Below are positions 49,865 to 58,155 of a stretch of DNA of 64,000 nt, piece by piece (the first letter of the stretch is position 1; every line of letters begins with the position of its first letter). This DNA comes from an uncultured Pelagibacteraceae bacterium (lineage in GTDB: Bacteria > Pseudomonadota > Alphaproteobacteria > Pelagibacterales > Pelagibacteraceae), in the NCBI GenBank assembly GCA_902523895.1, contig CABZAZ010000001.1, positions 1-64,000 on the forward strand, written 5' to 3'. The position numbers were made by a program, and so were the translations under genes. Below the pieces are notes generated by a model. It was not told the DNA's origin and did no database searches. It worked only from the letters and a program-made list of their open reading frames with translations.

Positions 49865-49938
49865 TGGCTGGGGCGCTAGGATTCGAACCTAGGATGCAGG
49901 TACCAAAAACCCGTGCCTTACCGCTTGGCTACGCCCCA
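49865..49938 (-). tRNA. tRNA-Gln (TTG anticodon)
   Basis: A 74-nt cloverleaf on the minus strand. The acceptor TGGGGCG pairs with CGCCCCA-type sequence, the D arm is GCCAAGCGGTAAGGC, the anticodon loop TTTTGGT reads TTG, the T arm TAGGTTCGAATCCTA is canonical, and GCCA (with CCA) is encoded. This is standard glutamine tRNA. It sits between ispE and cca, all leftward. Confidence 0.97.
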
Positions 49939-49969
49939 ATCTAATTTCGTATAACACAAAAAAAAGAAT

Positions 49970-50815
49970 TTATATAGTTTTTGCAACTTTACACCAGCAA
50001 TTTTTATATTTTCTACTAAATTTTTTTTTAGCATCATCGCATAATTTTTTAGATTTAAAATATGCGACAATTGCAGAACCTGATCCTGTCATTCTTACAA
50101 AACTCTTATTTGAGGATTTTTCTAGAAAATTTTTGATATTTTTTAATTTGGGAAACTTAGATAGAGAAATCACCTCAAGAGAATTATTGAGTTTTTTCAA
50201 ATTGTCAAAACTAAACATTTTCTTAGAGAGTTTATTGAATCTGGGTTTTGTAAATTTTTTAACACCTGAATAAATTTCTTTTGTTGAACATCCAAAACTA
50301 GGTTTAACAACAAGCACATAAAATTTTTTACAGTTTTTAAACTCTTTGACCTGATTATTGGATTTAAGAACTGTAAAAGTAGAATTGAGACCGAGGGCCA
50401 CATCTGAACCTATTGATTTACAAATTGAACTTAATTGTCCTTTGCTTGGATTTATAAATTTTTTCTTAATCAAATATTTTAATATACTTGCTGCATTCAT
50501 TGATCCACCTCCTAATCCAGATTTTGATGGAATATATTTGTTAACTTTTATACCAAACTTATGACCCGTAATTAATTTTTTTCTCTCTAGAACATTTAAC
50601 AACTTTGAAATTGTATTTTTTTTATGGATATTTTTTGAATATTTTCCATTAAATGAAATTAAATGTTTTTTAGATTGAATTTCTTTAATTAGAATAACAT
50701 CGTATAGTGAGACAAAACCAACGATACTCTCAATTCTGTGTAATCTTAAGTTTTTTCCAGTAACATTTAGAGCTAAATTAATTTTAGCATATGACTTTAT
50801 CCTTGAATAGCTCAT
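49970..50815 (-). CDS. ispE: 4-diphosphocytidyl-2-C-methyl-D-erythritol kinase
   Basis: GHMP kinase of the non-mevalonate isoprenoid pathway. AKINLALNV at the N-terminus with the conserved Lys, the ATP loop PSKSGLGGGSMNAA, the Asp in SIGSDVALGL, and the C-terminal MTGSGSAIVAYF. 281 aa. Starts 1 bp after the TPR gene stop, so co-transcribed with it. Supplies precursors for carotenoid genes such as crtI. Confidence 0.93.
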   Translation of the reverse strand: MSYSRIKSYAKINLALNVTGKNLRLHRIESIVGFVSLYDVILIKEIQSKKHLISFNGKYSKNIHKKNTISKLLNVLERKKLITGHKFGIKVNKYIPSKSGLGGGSMNAASILKYLIKKKFINPSKGQLSSICKSIGSDVALGLNSTFTVLKSNNQVKEFKNCKKFYVLVVKPSFGCSTKEIYSGVKKFTKPRFNKLSKKMFSFDNLKKLNNSLEVISLSKFPKLKNIKNFLEKSSNKSFVRMTGSGSAIVAYFKSKKLCDDAKKKFSRKYKNCWCKVAKTI

Positions 50816-50816
50816 C

Positions 50817-52487
50817 TCAGAGTCCTTTAATCATTTTTGAATTTATTTTTTGTAATAATTCTTCATCTACATCCTCCATTTTAAATACACTTTTCCAAAA
50901 ATACCTTGCTTGAATTTTTCTACCCAACTTCCAAAGAATATCTCCATAGTGATCATTTACTATCGCATCATCTGGCATTAATTCGACAGCTCTTTTTAAA
51001 TACGTCTCTGCTTTTACATAGTCTTCTGTTAAATAATAAGCCCAACCAATTGAGTCAATGATATAGGGATCATTTTCTTTTAGAGAATATGCTTTCTCCA
51101 ACATTTCAATCGCCTCTTTAATTTTATAATCTCTTTCTAACCAAGAGTATGCTAAGTAATTAAGAACATATGCATCATCTGGATCAATTTTTAAGGATAA
51201 AAGCATGTCTCTATCTGCTTCTTCGTAATTCCCTATTCTTTCATTACTCGCTCCTCTTCTATAAAATAAATCTGATTTAATCTCTAGATCATCGCCAACT
51301 ATTCCTAAAAGTATGGTGTAATATTTTATAGCTTGCTTATATTCTTTTGCATTTCTATAAAAATTAGCGATATCAAATAAATTTTTTTCATTTGGTTTTT
51401 TAATTTTTTCAAAATTAGACTTAATAAATTTCAATGAATCTTTTTGGCTAATTTTTTTTGAGATAATTTGAGCCTCTTTTTTTAATCTATACCAATAATA
51501 AAAGTCATCTTCTTTTTTAAATTCTCGTAAAATTTCTTTAACACGATTAAATTCTTTATTTGAATATTGGTTTTCAGCAAGCAATGATAAATTATAATAA
51601 AATTTTGGATTTAAGTAATAGGATAGATATAAATAAAAATTAGATTTTATAAAATCGTCCTGTGCAGAATATAAATTAGATATTAAAAACAAAAATTCAC
51701 TTATTAAATGATTATGATTTTTACATGAAAAAATAGAATTTATTTTTTTTTCATTACCATTTTCAATCCAACTTTTACCTTGAGACAAAAGTAACGATGT
51801 ATTAATAAATTTGATATCCTCAGTTATTTTTTTTGCTTCCTCTATTTGGTTATTTTCAATTAGATATGCTAAATAAAAAAAAGTGTACCTATTTAAATCT
51901 GCATCGTCATTATTTACAAGCTTAGTAAAAAAAGTTTTTACTTTTGTATCCTCTAAATAACACCTTTGAAAGGTTGTAGAAATTATTGATAGATTTCCAT
52001 AATTTTTTACATCATTAGGCAATCTTTTTTCATTAAATACAATAACGTAGTCTTTCAAATTATCTAAAATTGCTGAGTTGAATCGGTCGAGCTTAATATA
52101 TTTTTTAGTTTCAGATATATAGTCTAAAGCTTTCAAAAAATCGTCTCTCTTTAGACTATCTATTGTTAATAATAAATATTTTTCAAAAAATTCAGATTTA
52201 TTTTTATTTTGTTTAATAACATTTATGGCTTGATTTACTTTATTTTCTAAAACTAGAGAGTAAATATATCTCTTTAAATAAGGCTTATGTCTATCTAATA
52301 AAATCTTAGAAGTATTAAAGAAATTTAATGCCTTTGAATTATTTTGATTTTCAAATGCTACAATCCCAGAAAAATATTTCGATAAGTTTCTGGAATCAAA
52401 ATCATCAAAACTAGCACTTTTAGAATACGAGGGATTTTGATAAAGTAATAGTAATATGAATAAAAATTTTAAATTTTTAATAAGCAT
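50817..52487 (-). CDS. Exported tetratricopeptide-repeat protein, 556 aa
   Basis: N-terminal signal peptide (FLFILLLLYQNPSYS). The body is helical repeats; the clearest TPRs are at about 395-530 (YRRGASNERIGNYEEADRD, LNYLAYSWLERDYKIKEAI, DSIGWAYYLTEDYVKAETYL). Similar alphaproteobacterial proteins sit next to ispE and are thought to serve envelope assembly; the specific partner is unknown. Divergent from the glycosylase gene with only 11 bp between starts. Confidence 0.85.
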   Translation of the reverse strand: MLIKNLKFLFILLLLYQNPSYSKSASFDDFDSRNLSKYFSGIVAFENQNNSKALNFFNTSKILLDRHKPYLKRYIYSLVLENKVNQAINVIKQNKNKSEFFEKYLLLTIDSLKRDDFLKALDYISETKKYIKLDRFNSAILDNLKDYVIVFNEKRLPNDVKNYGNLSIISTTFQRCYLEDTKVKTFFTKLVNNDDADLNRYTFFYLAYLIENNQIEEAKKITEDIKFINTSLLLSQGKSWIENGNEKKINSIFSCKNHNHLISEFLFLISNLYSAQDDFIKSNFYLYLSYYLNPKFYYNLSLLAENQYSNKEFNRVKEILREFKKEDDFYYWYRLKKEAQIISKKISQKDSLKFIKSNFEKIKKPNEKNLFDIANFYRNAKEYKQAIKYYTILLGIVGDDLEIKSDLFYRRGASNERIGNYEEADRDMLLSLKIDPDDAYVLNYLAYSWLERDYKIKEAIEMLEKAYSLKENDPYIIDSIGWAYYLTEDYVKAETYLKRAVELMPDDAIVNDHYGDILWKLGRKIQARYFWKSVFKMEDVDEELLQKINSKMIKGL

Positions 52488-52498
52488 AATTACATTTT

Positions 52499-53218
52499 AT
52501 GACTAAAAAGATGTTAAATCAAAATGCCAAATATAATCAAAGATTTTTGGATAAAGTAGAGCCAAAATTTGAATTTAGTAATAAACCAATAAATAGACTT
52601 AAAATTGTAAAAGAAAATAGCTTTCAAAATAAAACAGGTAAAGAAGAGAGAATATTAAGACTAAAGAAAAAAATTAATTCAATTGAAGATTGTAATTTAA
52701 GAAATAATTCTAAAAATCTAGTTATGGGAGATGGTGACATAAATAGTCCTATAATGTTAATTGGGGAAGCTCCTGATGAAAAAGAGGACTTGGAAGCTAA
52801 AACATTTTGTGGAGATGTTGGCGTACTTTTAAATAAGATGCTTTTAGCAATTAACATCGAAAGAAAGAAAGTTTACTCTACTTACTCTATAAATTTTAGA
52901 CCTCCCAATGATAGAAAGCCCACCTCACAAGAAATAAAAAGATATTCAATTTTTCTCAAAGAACATATTTCAATTATTGATCCAAAAATTTTAATATTAA
53001 TGGGCACTACTGCAATGGAGGCTGTAACCGGTCTTAGCAATCAAATTACAAATGAAAGAGGAAATTGGAAAGAAATCATAATTGGAAACAAAACAGTTCC
53101 TGTAATTATCACTTTTAATCCATCATATTTAATTAGGTATCCAGATAAAAAAAAATTCTCATGGGAAGACCTAAAAAAAATAAGAAAGAAAGTAGAAGAT
53201 TTAAATATTACAATTTAA
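52499..53218 (+). CDS. Uracil-DNA glycosylase, family 4/5-like, lacking most Fe-S cysteines
   Basis: Base-excision repair enzyme by fold: LIGEAPDEKEDLEAKTF (where GEAPG is usual), INFRPPNDRKPT, ILILMGTTAMEAV, and ITFNPSYLIRYP (Asn where HPSYL is usual). Of the four cysteines that bind the 4Fe-4S cluster in classic members, only the one in DCNLRNN seems to remain, so a cluster is unlikely. 239 aa with a lysine-rich N-terminal extension. Its TAA overlaps the rnhB ATG (TAATG). Confidence 0.8.
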   Translation: MTKKMLNQNAKYNQRFLDKVEPKFEFSNKPINRLKIVKENSFQNKTGKEERILRLKKKINSIEDCNLRNNSKNLVMGDGDINSPIMLIGEAPDEKEDLEAKTFCGDVGVLLNKMLLAINIERKKVYSTYSINFRPPNDRKPTSQEIKRYSIFLKEHISIIDPKILILMGTTAMEAVTGLSNQITNERGNWKEIIIGNKTVPVIITFNPSYLIRYPDKKKFSWEDLKKIRKKVEDLNITI

Positions 53219-53778
53219 TGAAAATAATTGCTGGAGTTGATGAGGTCGGTCGAGGAAGTTTGGTTGGACCAGTCTATGCGGCTGCAGTCATTTTAAAAAA
53301 ATCTATAAATACAAAATTACTGAAAGACTCAAAAAGTATATCGAGCTCTAAACGCAAAGTCTTATTTAGCCATATTAAAAAAAACTCAATTTGGGCAATT
53401 GGAAAGGCATCATTGAAAGAAATTGAACAATTAAATATTTTAAATGCCAGTTTATTGGCAATGAAAAGAGCAATCAAAAAACTTAAGAAAAAACCTTCAC
53501 ACGTATTAATTGATGGAAATAAATTGCCTGAGTTAAAAAATTATAAACTTAAATCTATTATTAAAGGTGACCAAAAAATTCCATCGATTTCTGCGGCATC
53601 AATTATTGCTAAAGTTACACGTGATAAAATGATCTCAAATTTAAGTAAAAAGTTTAAAGGCTATAATTGGCAAAAAAATTTTGGATATGGCACTAGTCAA
53701 CATTTAAAAGCCATAAAAGTTTTAGGGATTACGAAGCATCACAGAAAAACCTTTTCTCCAATAAATAAATTAAAATAG
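53218..53778 (+). CDS. rnhB: Ribonuclease HII
   Basis: Removes ribonucleotides from DNA. Catalytic DEVGRGSLVGPVYAAAV with the paired Asp-Glu, VLIDGNKLP with the third Asp, and SAASIIAKVTRD with the fourth. The ATG at 53218 (MKIIAGVDEVGRG) is preferred over an upstream in-frame start at 53161, which lies inside the glycosylase gene. 186 aa, normal. Confidence 0.95.
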   Translation: MKIIAGVDEVGRGSLVGPVYAAAVILKKSINTKLLKDSKSISSSKRKVLFSHIKKNSIWAIGKASLKEIEQLNILNASLLAMKRAIKKLKKKPSHVLIDGNKLPELKNYKLKSIIKGDQKIPSISAASIIAKVTRDKMISNLSKKFKGYNWQKNFGYGTSQHLKAIKVLGITKHHRKTFSPINKLK

Positions 53779-53855
53779 TTTTCACGTAAAAACACAATAT
53801 GTAGTTGTCACCATACAAAGTCATACAAAACTAATCTAAATAATTCAATCGTAGG

Positions 53856-53884
53856 TTGACCCAAGAATCTTTTTGGAGTCTAAT
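53856..53884 (+). promoter_or_regulatory. Candidate ccrM promoter carrying two GANTC sites
   Basis: TTGACC (53856-53861), a 17-bp spacer, then TCTAAT (53879-53884) is a plausible sigma-70 promoter ending 13 bp before the ccrM ATG. GAATC (53865-53869) lies in the spacer and GAGTC (53876-53880) overlaps the -10. Both are targets of the CcrM methylase encoded just downstream, so methylation feedback on its own gene is possible, as known for Caulobacter ccrM. Confidence 0.6.
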
Positions 53885-53897
53885 TTGCTTTTATAAA

Positions 53898-54968
53898 ATG
53901 AATTTGAACTTAAAAAATAAATTAATTAATGGAGATAGCCTTCAGGAACTCAAAAAAATTCCTGATGAGACTTTTGATTTAATCTTTGCCGACCCTCCTT
54001 ACAACCTACAACTAAAAAGTGAATTAACAAGACCTGATAGATCTAAAGTAAGTGCAGTAAATGATAAATGGGATCAGTTTGAAAATTTTAAAAAGTATGA
54101 TGACTTTACCTATTCATGGTTAAGTGAGTGTAAAAGAATTTTAAAAAAAGATGGAGCAATCTGGGTAATTGGCAGTTATCACAATATTTTTAGAGTTGGG
54201 ACAGCAATTCAAAATTTAGGTTTTTGGATTTTAAATGACGTAATTTGGAACAAAAAAAACCCCATGCCAAATTTTAGAGGAACGCGCTTTACCAACGCTC
54301 ATGAAACTTTAATTTGGGCATCTAAGTCTGAAAAATCAAAATACACTTTTAATTATCAATCCTTAAAATGTTTAAATGATGATCTTCAAATGAGATCTAA
54401 CTGGGAATTACCGATTTGTAATGGTTCTGAAAGACTAAAAAAGAATGGTAAAAAAGTACATTCTACTCAAAAACCTGAGGCTCTTCTTCATAGAATTTTA
54501 TTAGCAACATCTAATAAAAATGATTTAGTTTTAGATCCTTTTTTAGGATCAGGAACAACAGCAACAGTTGCAAAAAAATTAGGTAGAAATTATTATGGAA
54601 TTGAAAAAGAAAAAACCTATTTTAAAGCTGCTAAACAAAGATTAAAGAATGCAAAACCTATAGAAGATCATTATTTAGATACTTTGCAAAATAGTAGATC
54701 TAAGCCGAGAATACCTTTTGGATCATTGGTTGAATTAGGAATAATTAAACCAGGCACCACTATTTTTGATAATAAAAAGAAAATCAGTGCAAAAATTATG
54801 GCTGATGGCAGTATCAAACATGCTCAAACTGAAGGCTCAATCCATAAAGTAGCAGCTACAATTTTAGGTGCTGAGAGCTGTAATGGATGGACCTATTGGC
54901 ATTATAACTTAAATGGAAACACAGTTCCTATCGATCATTTGAGACAAAGGTTGATTTCTAATAGTTAG
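53898..54968 (+). CDS. ccrM: Adenine DNA methyltransferase CcrM (GANTC), 356 aa
   Basis: Cell-cycle-linked solitary N6-adenine methylase of alphaproteobacteria. The catalytic ADPPYNLQL (DPPY) is near residues 30-38, and the SAM-binding FLGSGTTATVAKKLGR near 215-235. A C-terminal RAMA-type DNA-binding domain (LVELGIIKPGTTIFD, ILGAESCNGWTYWHY) is diagnostic for CcrM. The start is ATG 53898 (MNLNLKNKLINGD); an earlier in-frame start at 53856 falls within the promoter. No partner nuclease is adjacent. Confidence 0.95.
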   Translation: MNLNLKNKLINGDSLQELKKIPDETFDLIFADPPYNLQLKSELTRPDRSKVSAVNDKWDQFENFKKYDDFTYSWLSECKRILKKDGAIWVIGSYHNIFRVGTAIQNLGFWILNDVIWNKKNPMPNFRGTRFTNAHETLIWASKSEKSKYTFNYQSLKCLNDDLQMRSNWELPICNGSERLKKNGKKVHSTQKPEALLHRILLATSNKNDLVLDPFLGSGTTATVAKKLGRNYYGIEKEKTYFKAAKQRLKNAKPIEDHYLDTLQNSRSKPRIPFGSLVELGIIKPGTTIFDNKKKISAKIMADGSIKHAQTEGSIHKVAATILGAESCNGWTYWHYNLNGNTVPIDHLRQRLISNS

Positions 54969-56110
54969 TTTTTATATATTTTCCCAAGGTAGCCCTCTAA
55001 AAACTTTTTGTTTTTTACTAATCTTTTCAAAAAAATATTTCTTAAAAATGTAGTTAAAGGATTAGATAAATGAAAAGCAAATTGATTAAATTTTGAGCGG
55101 TTATTTACCATCTTTATTTTATCAACTCTATTTTTAAAAAAATTATCCTTAGTATTATTCTCTATATTCTCAAATAATTCATATGCACCTTCTATCGATT
55201 GTGATGCACCTTGAGCAAATGATGGTGGAAAAGCAAAAAAAGCATCTCCTATTAAATGAATATTATTGTTTTTAGCTTTGAAAAAATCATGGCTGATAAA
55301 TACTGGGTATATCTTTAGATCCTTAATATTTTCGAAAAATTTCTTATTTATGTCCGGAACTTTTTCTAAAATATTTTTAAAAAAAATATTGTCATTAAAC
55401 AACGAGTAATCTTTTTGCTCAACCTCTGAAAGTTTATATTTTATTACAGCTATAAAGTTTAAATCTCCATCAGGAGATACAGGATAAATAACATAATGAA
55501 AATTTGAACCTAAAAACAATGAGATGTTTTTTTTATCAGCTATATTTGAAGAGCTTGGTATTATTCCTCTAATAGCTAAAGTATCATTAAATTTAGGTTT
55601 AATTTGATTTTTTGATAACAGGTTTTTACTCTTTGAAAAAACTCCATCTGAAATAATTAAATAATCAAATTCATAGGTTTCATTATTTTCAAAAGCGATT
55701 TTAACAATTTCATTTTGTTGTTCTATGTTTGAAATAGTGTGGTTAAATTTTATTTCTTTTTCTAAATCCTTTTTTAAAAAATCAATAAGTGATGATCTTT
55801 TAAGAGTAGTATATTTACAATTTTCAGTATTAAAATCTGATATATTTAACTCACATATCTTATTAGAATTTTTAACTGAGTAAAAATTGATTTTGTTTGG
55901 ATTAAATTTCTCATTATTTTCTAATGTATCAAACTGAATTTTATTTAAAAGTTTGATACTGTTGACGGATAATTGAATTCCGTAACCTTCTTTCAAATCG
56001 ATTAAGCCATTTCTTTCAAAAATAGTGACTTGATACTTTTTATTTCTCTTAAATAAATTCGCAATGAATAGCCCTGAAATACCAGCACCAATTACAGCTA
56101 CTTTTTTCAT
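54965..56110 (-). CDS. FAD-dependent monooxygenase (class A), 381 aa
   Basis: Rossmann motif VAVIGAGISGLFIANLF at the N-terminus, a central Asp-Gly segment (YDYLIISDGVFSKSK, the DG motif), and the C-terminal GD motif HLIGDAFFAFPPSFAQGASQSIEGA. This is the aromatic hydroxylase family, including UbiH-like enzymes and salicylate hydroxylase. A role in ubiquinone synthesis is possible but not shown by context. Its stop overlaps ccrM by 4 bp; its start shares one base with the mutY stop. Confidence 0.83.
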   Translation of the reverse strand: MKKVAVIGAGISGLFIANLFKRNKKYQVTIFERNGLIDLKEGYGIQLSVNSIKLLNKIQFDTLENNEKFNPNKINFYSVKNSNKICELNISDFNTENCKYTTLKRSSLIDFLKKDLEKEIKFNHTISNIEQQNEIVKIAFENNETYEFDYLIISDGVFSKSKNLLSKNQIKPKFNDTLAIRGIIPSSSNIADKKNISLFLGSNFHYVIYPVSPDGDLNFIAVIKYKLSEVEQKDYSLFNDNIFFKNILEKVPDINKKFFENIKDLKIYPVFISHDFFKAKNNNIHLIGDAFFAFPPSFAQGASQSIEGAYELFENIENNTKDNFFKNRVDKIKMVNNRSKFNQFAFHLSNPLTTFLRNIFLKRLVKNKKFLEGYLGKIYKN

Positions 56111-57090
56111 TATTTTTTTTCTAAATATTTAACAACTTTCTTAGTGAATGTTGGAAGCATATAATTATCTAATTTTCTTTTATCAAACCAATAAGATGAG
56201 GAAAATCCTTTCGCATTTTTGAGATATTGAATTTTTATGTTCATATTCATATTCGACATTTTAAAATTAAGATTTTCATTAAAATTTTTTGGGTTAGAAA
56301 GCTCTTCCATCGGAAAAATTGCTAAATTTTTTAGAAAGTTAAATCTTGTATTTTTCACTAACAAGTATTTTTGATTTTTTTTATAAACTTTAAGAATAAA
56401 ATATTTTTCTTTATTCTTTTTTGTAATTTTAGCTAAATCAAAATCTTTCTTCTTATAAGATTTGCAATTTTTTGAGATAGGACACCCACTACATTCAGGA
56501 TTTTTTGGTTTGCATATCATTGCTCCTAATTCCATTAAAGCTTGAGCATAATCGCTTGCTCTTGATGAAATTCCAAAAATAGATTTTTTTTCTATTAGAT
56601 TGTCTTTTTGTATTTCCTTATCTTTTCTTAAAAAAAGATATCTTTTTAAAACCCTTTCAATGTTTCCATCTAAAGGAATATAGGATTTATCAAAGGCTAT
56701 AGCTAAAATTGCGTTAGCAGTGTAATTGCCGATACCAGGTAAAGATATTAAATCCTCATAATTATTTGGAATTTCTCCATGATATTTACTAATTATAATT
56801 TTAGCAGTTTTTTTTAGATTTCTTACTCTTGAATAATATCCAAGACCCTCCCAAAGCTTTATCAATTCTCTATCTGGGATTTTTGAAAGTTTTTTAAGAT
56901 TTGGAATTTTATTTATAAATCTATTAAAATAAGGAATTACAGTCACAACTTGTGTCTGCTGCAACATGAATTCACTTACCAATGTATAATAATGTTTTTT
57001 TGATTGTGAAACATTTTTTCGCCACGGTAATTTTCTCTTATTTAAATCATACCAATTAAGAATTTTTTTTGTTATTATTTGATCTTTCAT
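56110..57090 (-). CDS. mutY: A/G-specific adenine glycosylase
   Basis: Removes A mispaired with 8-oxoG. Helix-hairpin-helix LPGIGNYTANAILAIAFDKSYIPLDGN with the catalytic Asp, an N-terminal EFMLQQTQV with catalytic Glu, the Fe-S cysteines in CKPKNPECSGCPISKNC, and a C-terminal NUDIX-like domain. The start is ATG 57090 (MKDQIITKK); it abuts the divergent ATG at 57091 (CATATG), leaving no intergenic DNA. Confidence 0.94.
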   Translation of the reverse strand: MKDQIITKKILNWYDLNKRKLPWRKNVSQSKKHYYTLVSEFMLQQTQVVTVIPYFNRFINKIPNLKKLSKIPDRELIKLWEGLGYYSRVRNLKKTAKIIISKYHGEIPNNYEDLISLPGIGNYTANAILAIAFDKSYIPLDGNIERVLKRYLFLRKDKEIQKDNLIEKKSIFGISSRASDYAQALMELGAMICKPKNPECSGCPISKNCKSYKKKDFDLAKITKKNKEKYFILKVYKKNQKYLLVKNTRFNFLKNLAIFPMEELSNPKNFNENLNFKMSNMNMNIKIQYLKNAKGFSSSYWFDKRKLDNYMLPTFTKKVVKYLEKK

Positions 57091-57576
57091 ATGCAATTCA
57101 AAAAATATACTAAGCAGAGAAATAGCATTCAAGGCTTAAGATCCTTTAAAGACACTTTGCCAAAAAATATCAAAAAAGTCATCAATAAGAAAGGGTACGT
57201 GTACTCTGAAACTATCAATAATTGGAAATATATTGTTGGGGAAAATTTATTTAAAGTTTGCTACCCCAAGTCTTTTAAAAATTCTAATAAATTAGGTGTT
57301 AGCACTTTGTTAATCAATGTTAAAAGGGGGCATGAAGTTGAACTGGAATATTCAAGAAAAGATATATTAGAAAAATTAAATAATTTATTTGGTTATTCTG
57401 TTGTTGAAAAAATTAAACTAACAAGTTTTGATGATGAAAAAATTAACCCCTCTACAAATGATAAAAGCTCCTATAATGTGACAAATCATGATTATCAAAA
57501 AAAGATAAATAGTGTTAAAAATGAAAAAATAAAAAAATCTTTAATAAAGTTATCAAAAGTGTTTAAAACAAAATGA
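57091..57576 (+). CDS. DUF721/DciA-like protein, 161 aa
   Basis: N-terminal region (RSFKDTLPKNIKKVINKKG, SETINNWKYIVGENLFKVCYP) and the beta segment STLLINVKRGHEVELEYSRKDILEKLNNLFG match the DUF721 family, which includes DciA, the ancestral DnaB-helicase operator. In alphaproteobacteria it sits by mutY and a DsbA-like gene, as here. ATG 57091 is preferred over TTG 57079 because it fits the family. Overlaps the next gene by 4 bp. Confidence 0.82.
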   Translation: MQFKKYTKQRNSIQGLRSFKDTLPKNIKKVINKKGYVYSETINNWKYIVGENLFKVCYPKSFKNSNKLGVSTLLINVKRGHEVELEYSRKDILEKLNNLFGYSVVEKIKLTSFDDEKINPSTNDKSSYNVTNHDYQKKINSVKNEKIKKSLIKLSKVFKTK

Positions 57577-58148
57577 AAAAAATATTTTTAATATTAATCT
57601 TATTTATTGGGTCGATAAGTATTTTAAATGCTGAAGGAAATAGAATCATAGCAGGAAATAAGGATGCGAAGATTACAATAATCGCTTATGAGTCTTTAAC
57701 ATGTAGTCATTGCGCAGATTTTCACAAAAACGTATATCCTCAGCTCAAGAAAGATTATATCGATACTGGTTTAGTAAAAATTGAATTTAGGCACTTTCCT
57801 CTAGATGTGGCCGCTTTTAATGCATCAAAAATTTCTCAATGTAAAAGTAATGAAAGTTTGAAAATTTTAAATAGCCTTTATTCAAATCAACAAGCATGGG
57901 TCAGAGGGAAAAATGTGGAGGAAATTAATGATAATTTAAAAACATTCATTAAAAATCAAGGCTTCGATTTAGATTTTGAAAAATGTATAAATGATAAAAA
58001 AATAGAGGATTATGTGTTAAACGATCGAATCGAAGGTACCAAAAAATTTAAGGTTAATGCTACTCCTACGATTATTATTAATAACAAAAAGTTTGAGAAA
58101 ACCCTTAATTATAAAAATTTAAAAAAATCGCTGGAAAAACTGATATAA
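57573..58148 (+). CDS. Periplasmic DsbA-like thiol oxidoreductase, 191 aa
   Basis: Signal peptide (FLILILFIGSISILNA). Thioredoxin fold with the active site CSHC in YESLTCSHCADFH (near residues 45-50) and the cis-proline loop KVNATPTIII. The DsbA family oxidises or isomerises protein disulfides in the periplasm. Short for the family but complete. Part of the mutY/DUF721/DsbA/smc neighbourhood common in alphaproteobacteria. Confidence 0.9.
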   Translation: MKKIFLILILFIGSISILNAEGNRIIAGNKDAKITIIAYESLTCSHCADFHKNVYPQLKKDYIDTGLVKIEFRHFPLDVAAFNASKISQCKSNESLKILNSLYSNQQAWVRGKNVEEINDNLKTFIKNQGFDLDFEKCINDKKIEDYVLNDRIEGTKKFKVNATPTIIINNKKFEKTLNYKNLKKSLEKLI

Positions 58149-58155
58149 ACTCCTA

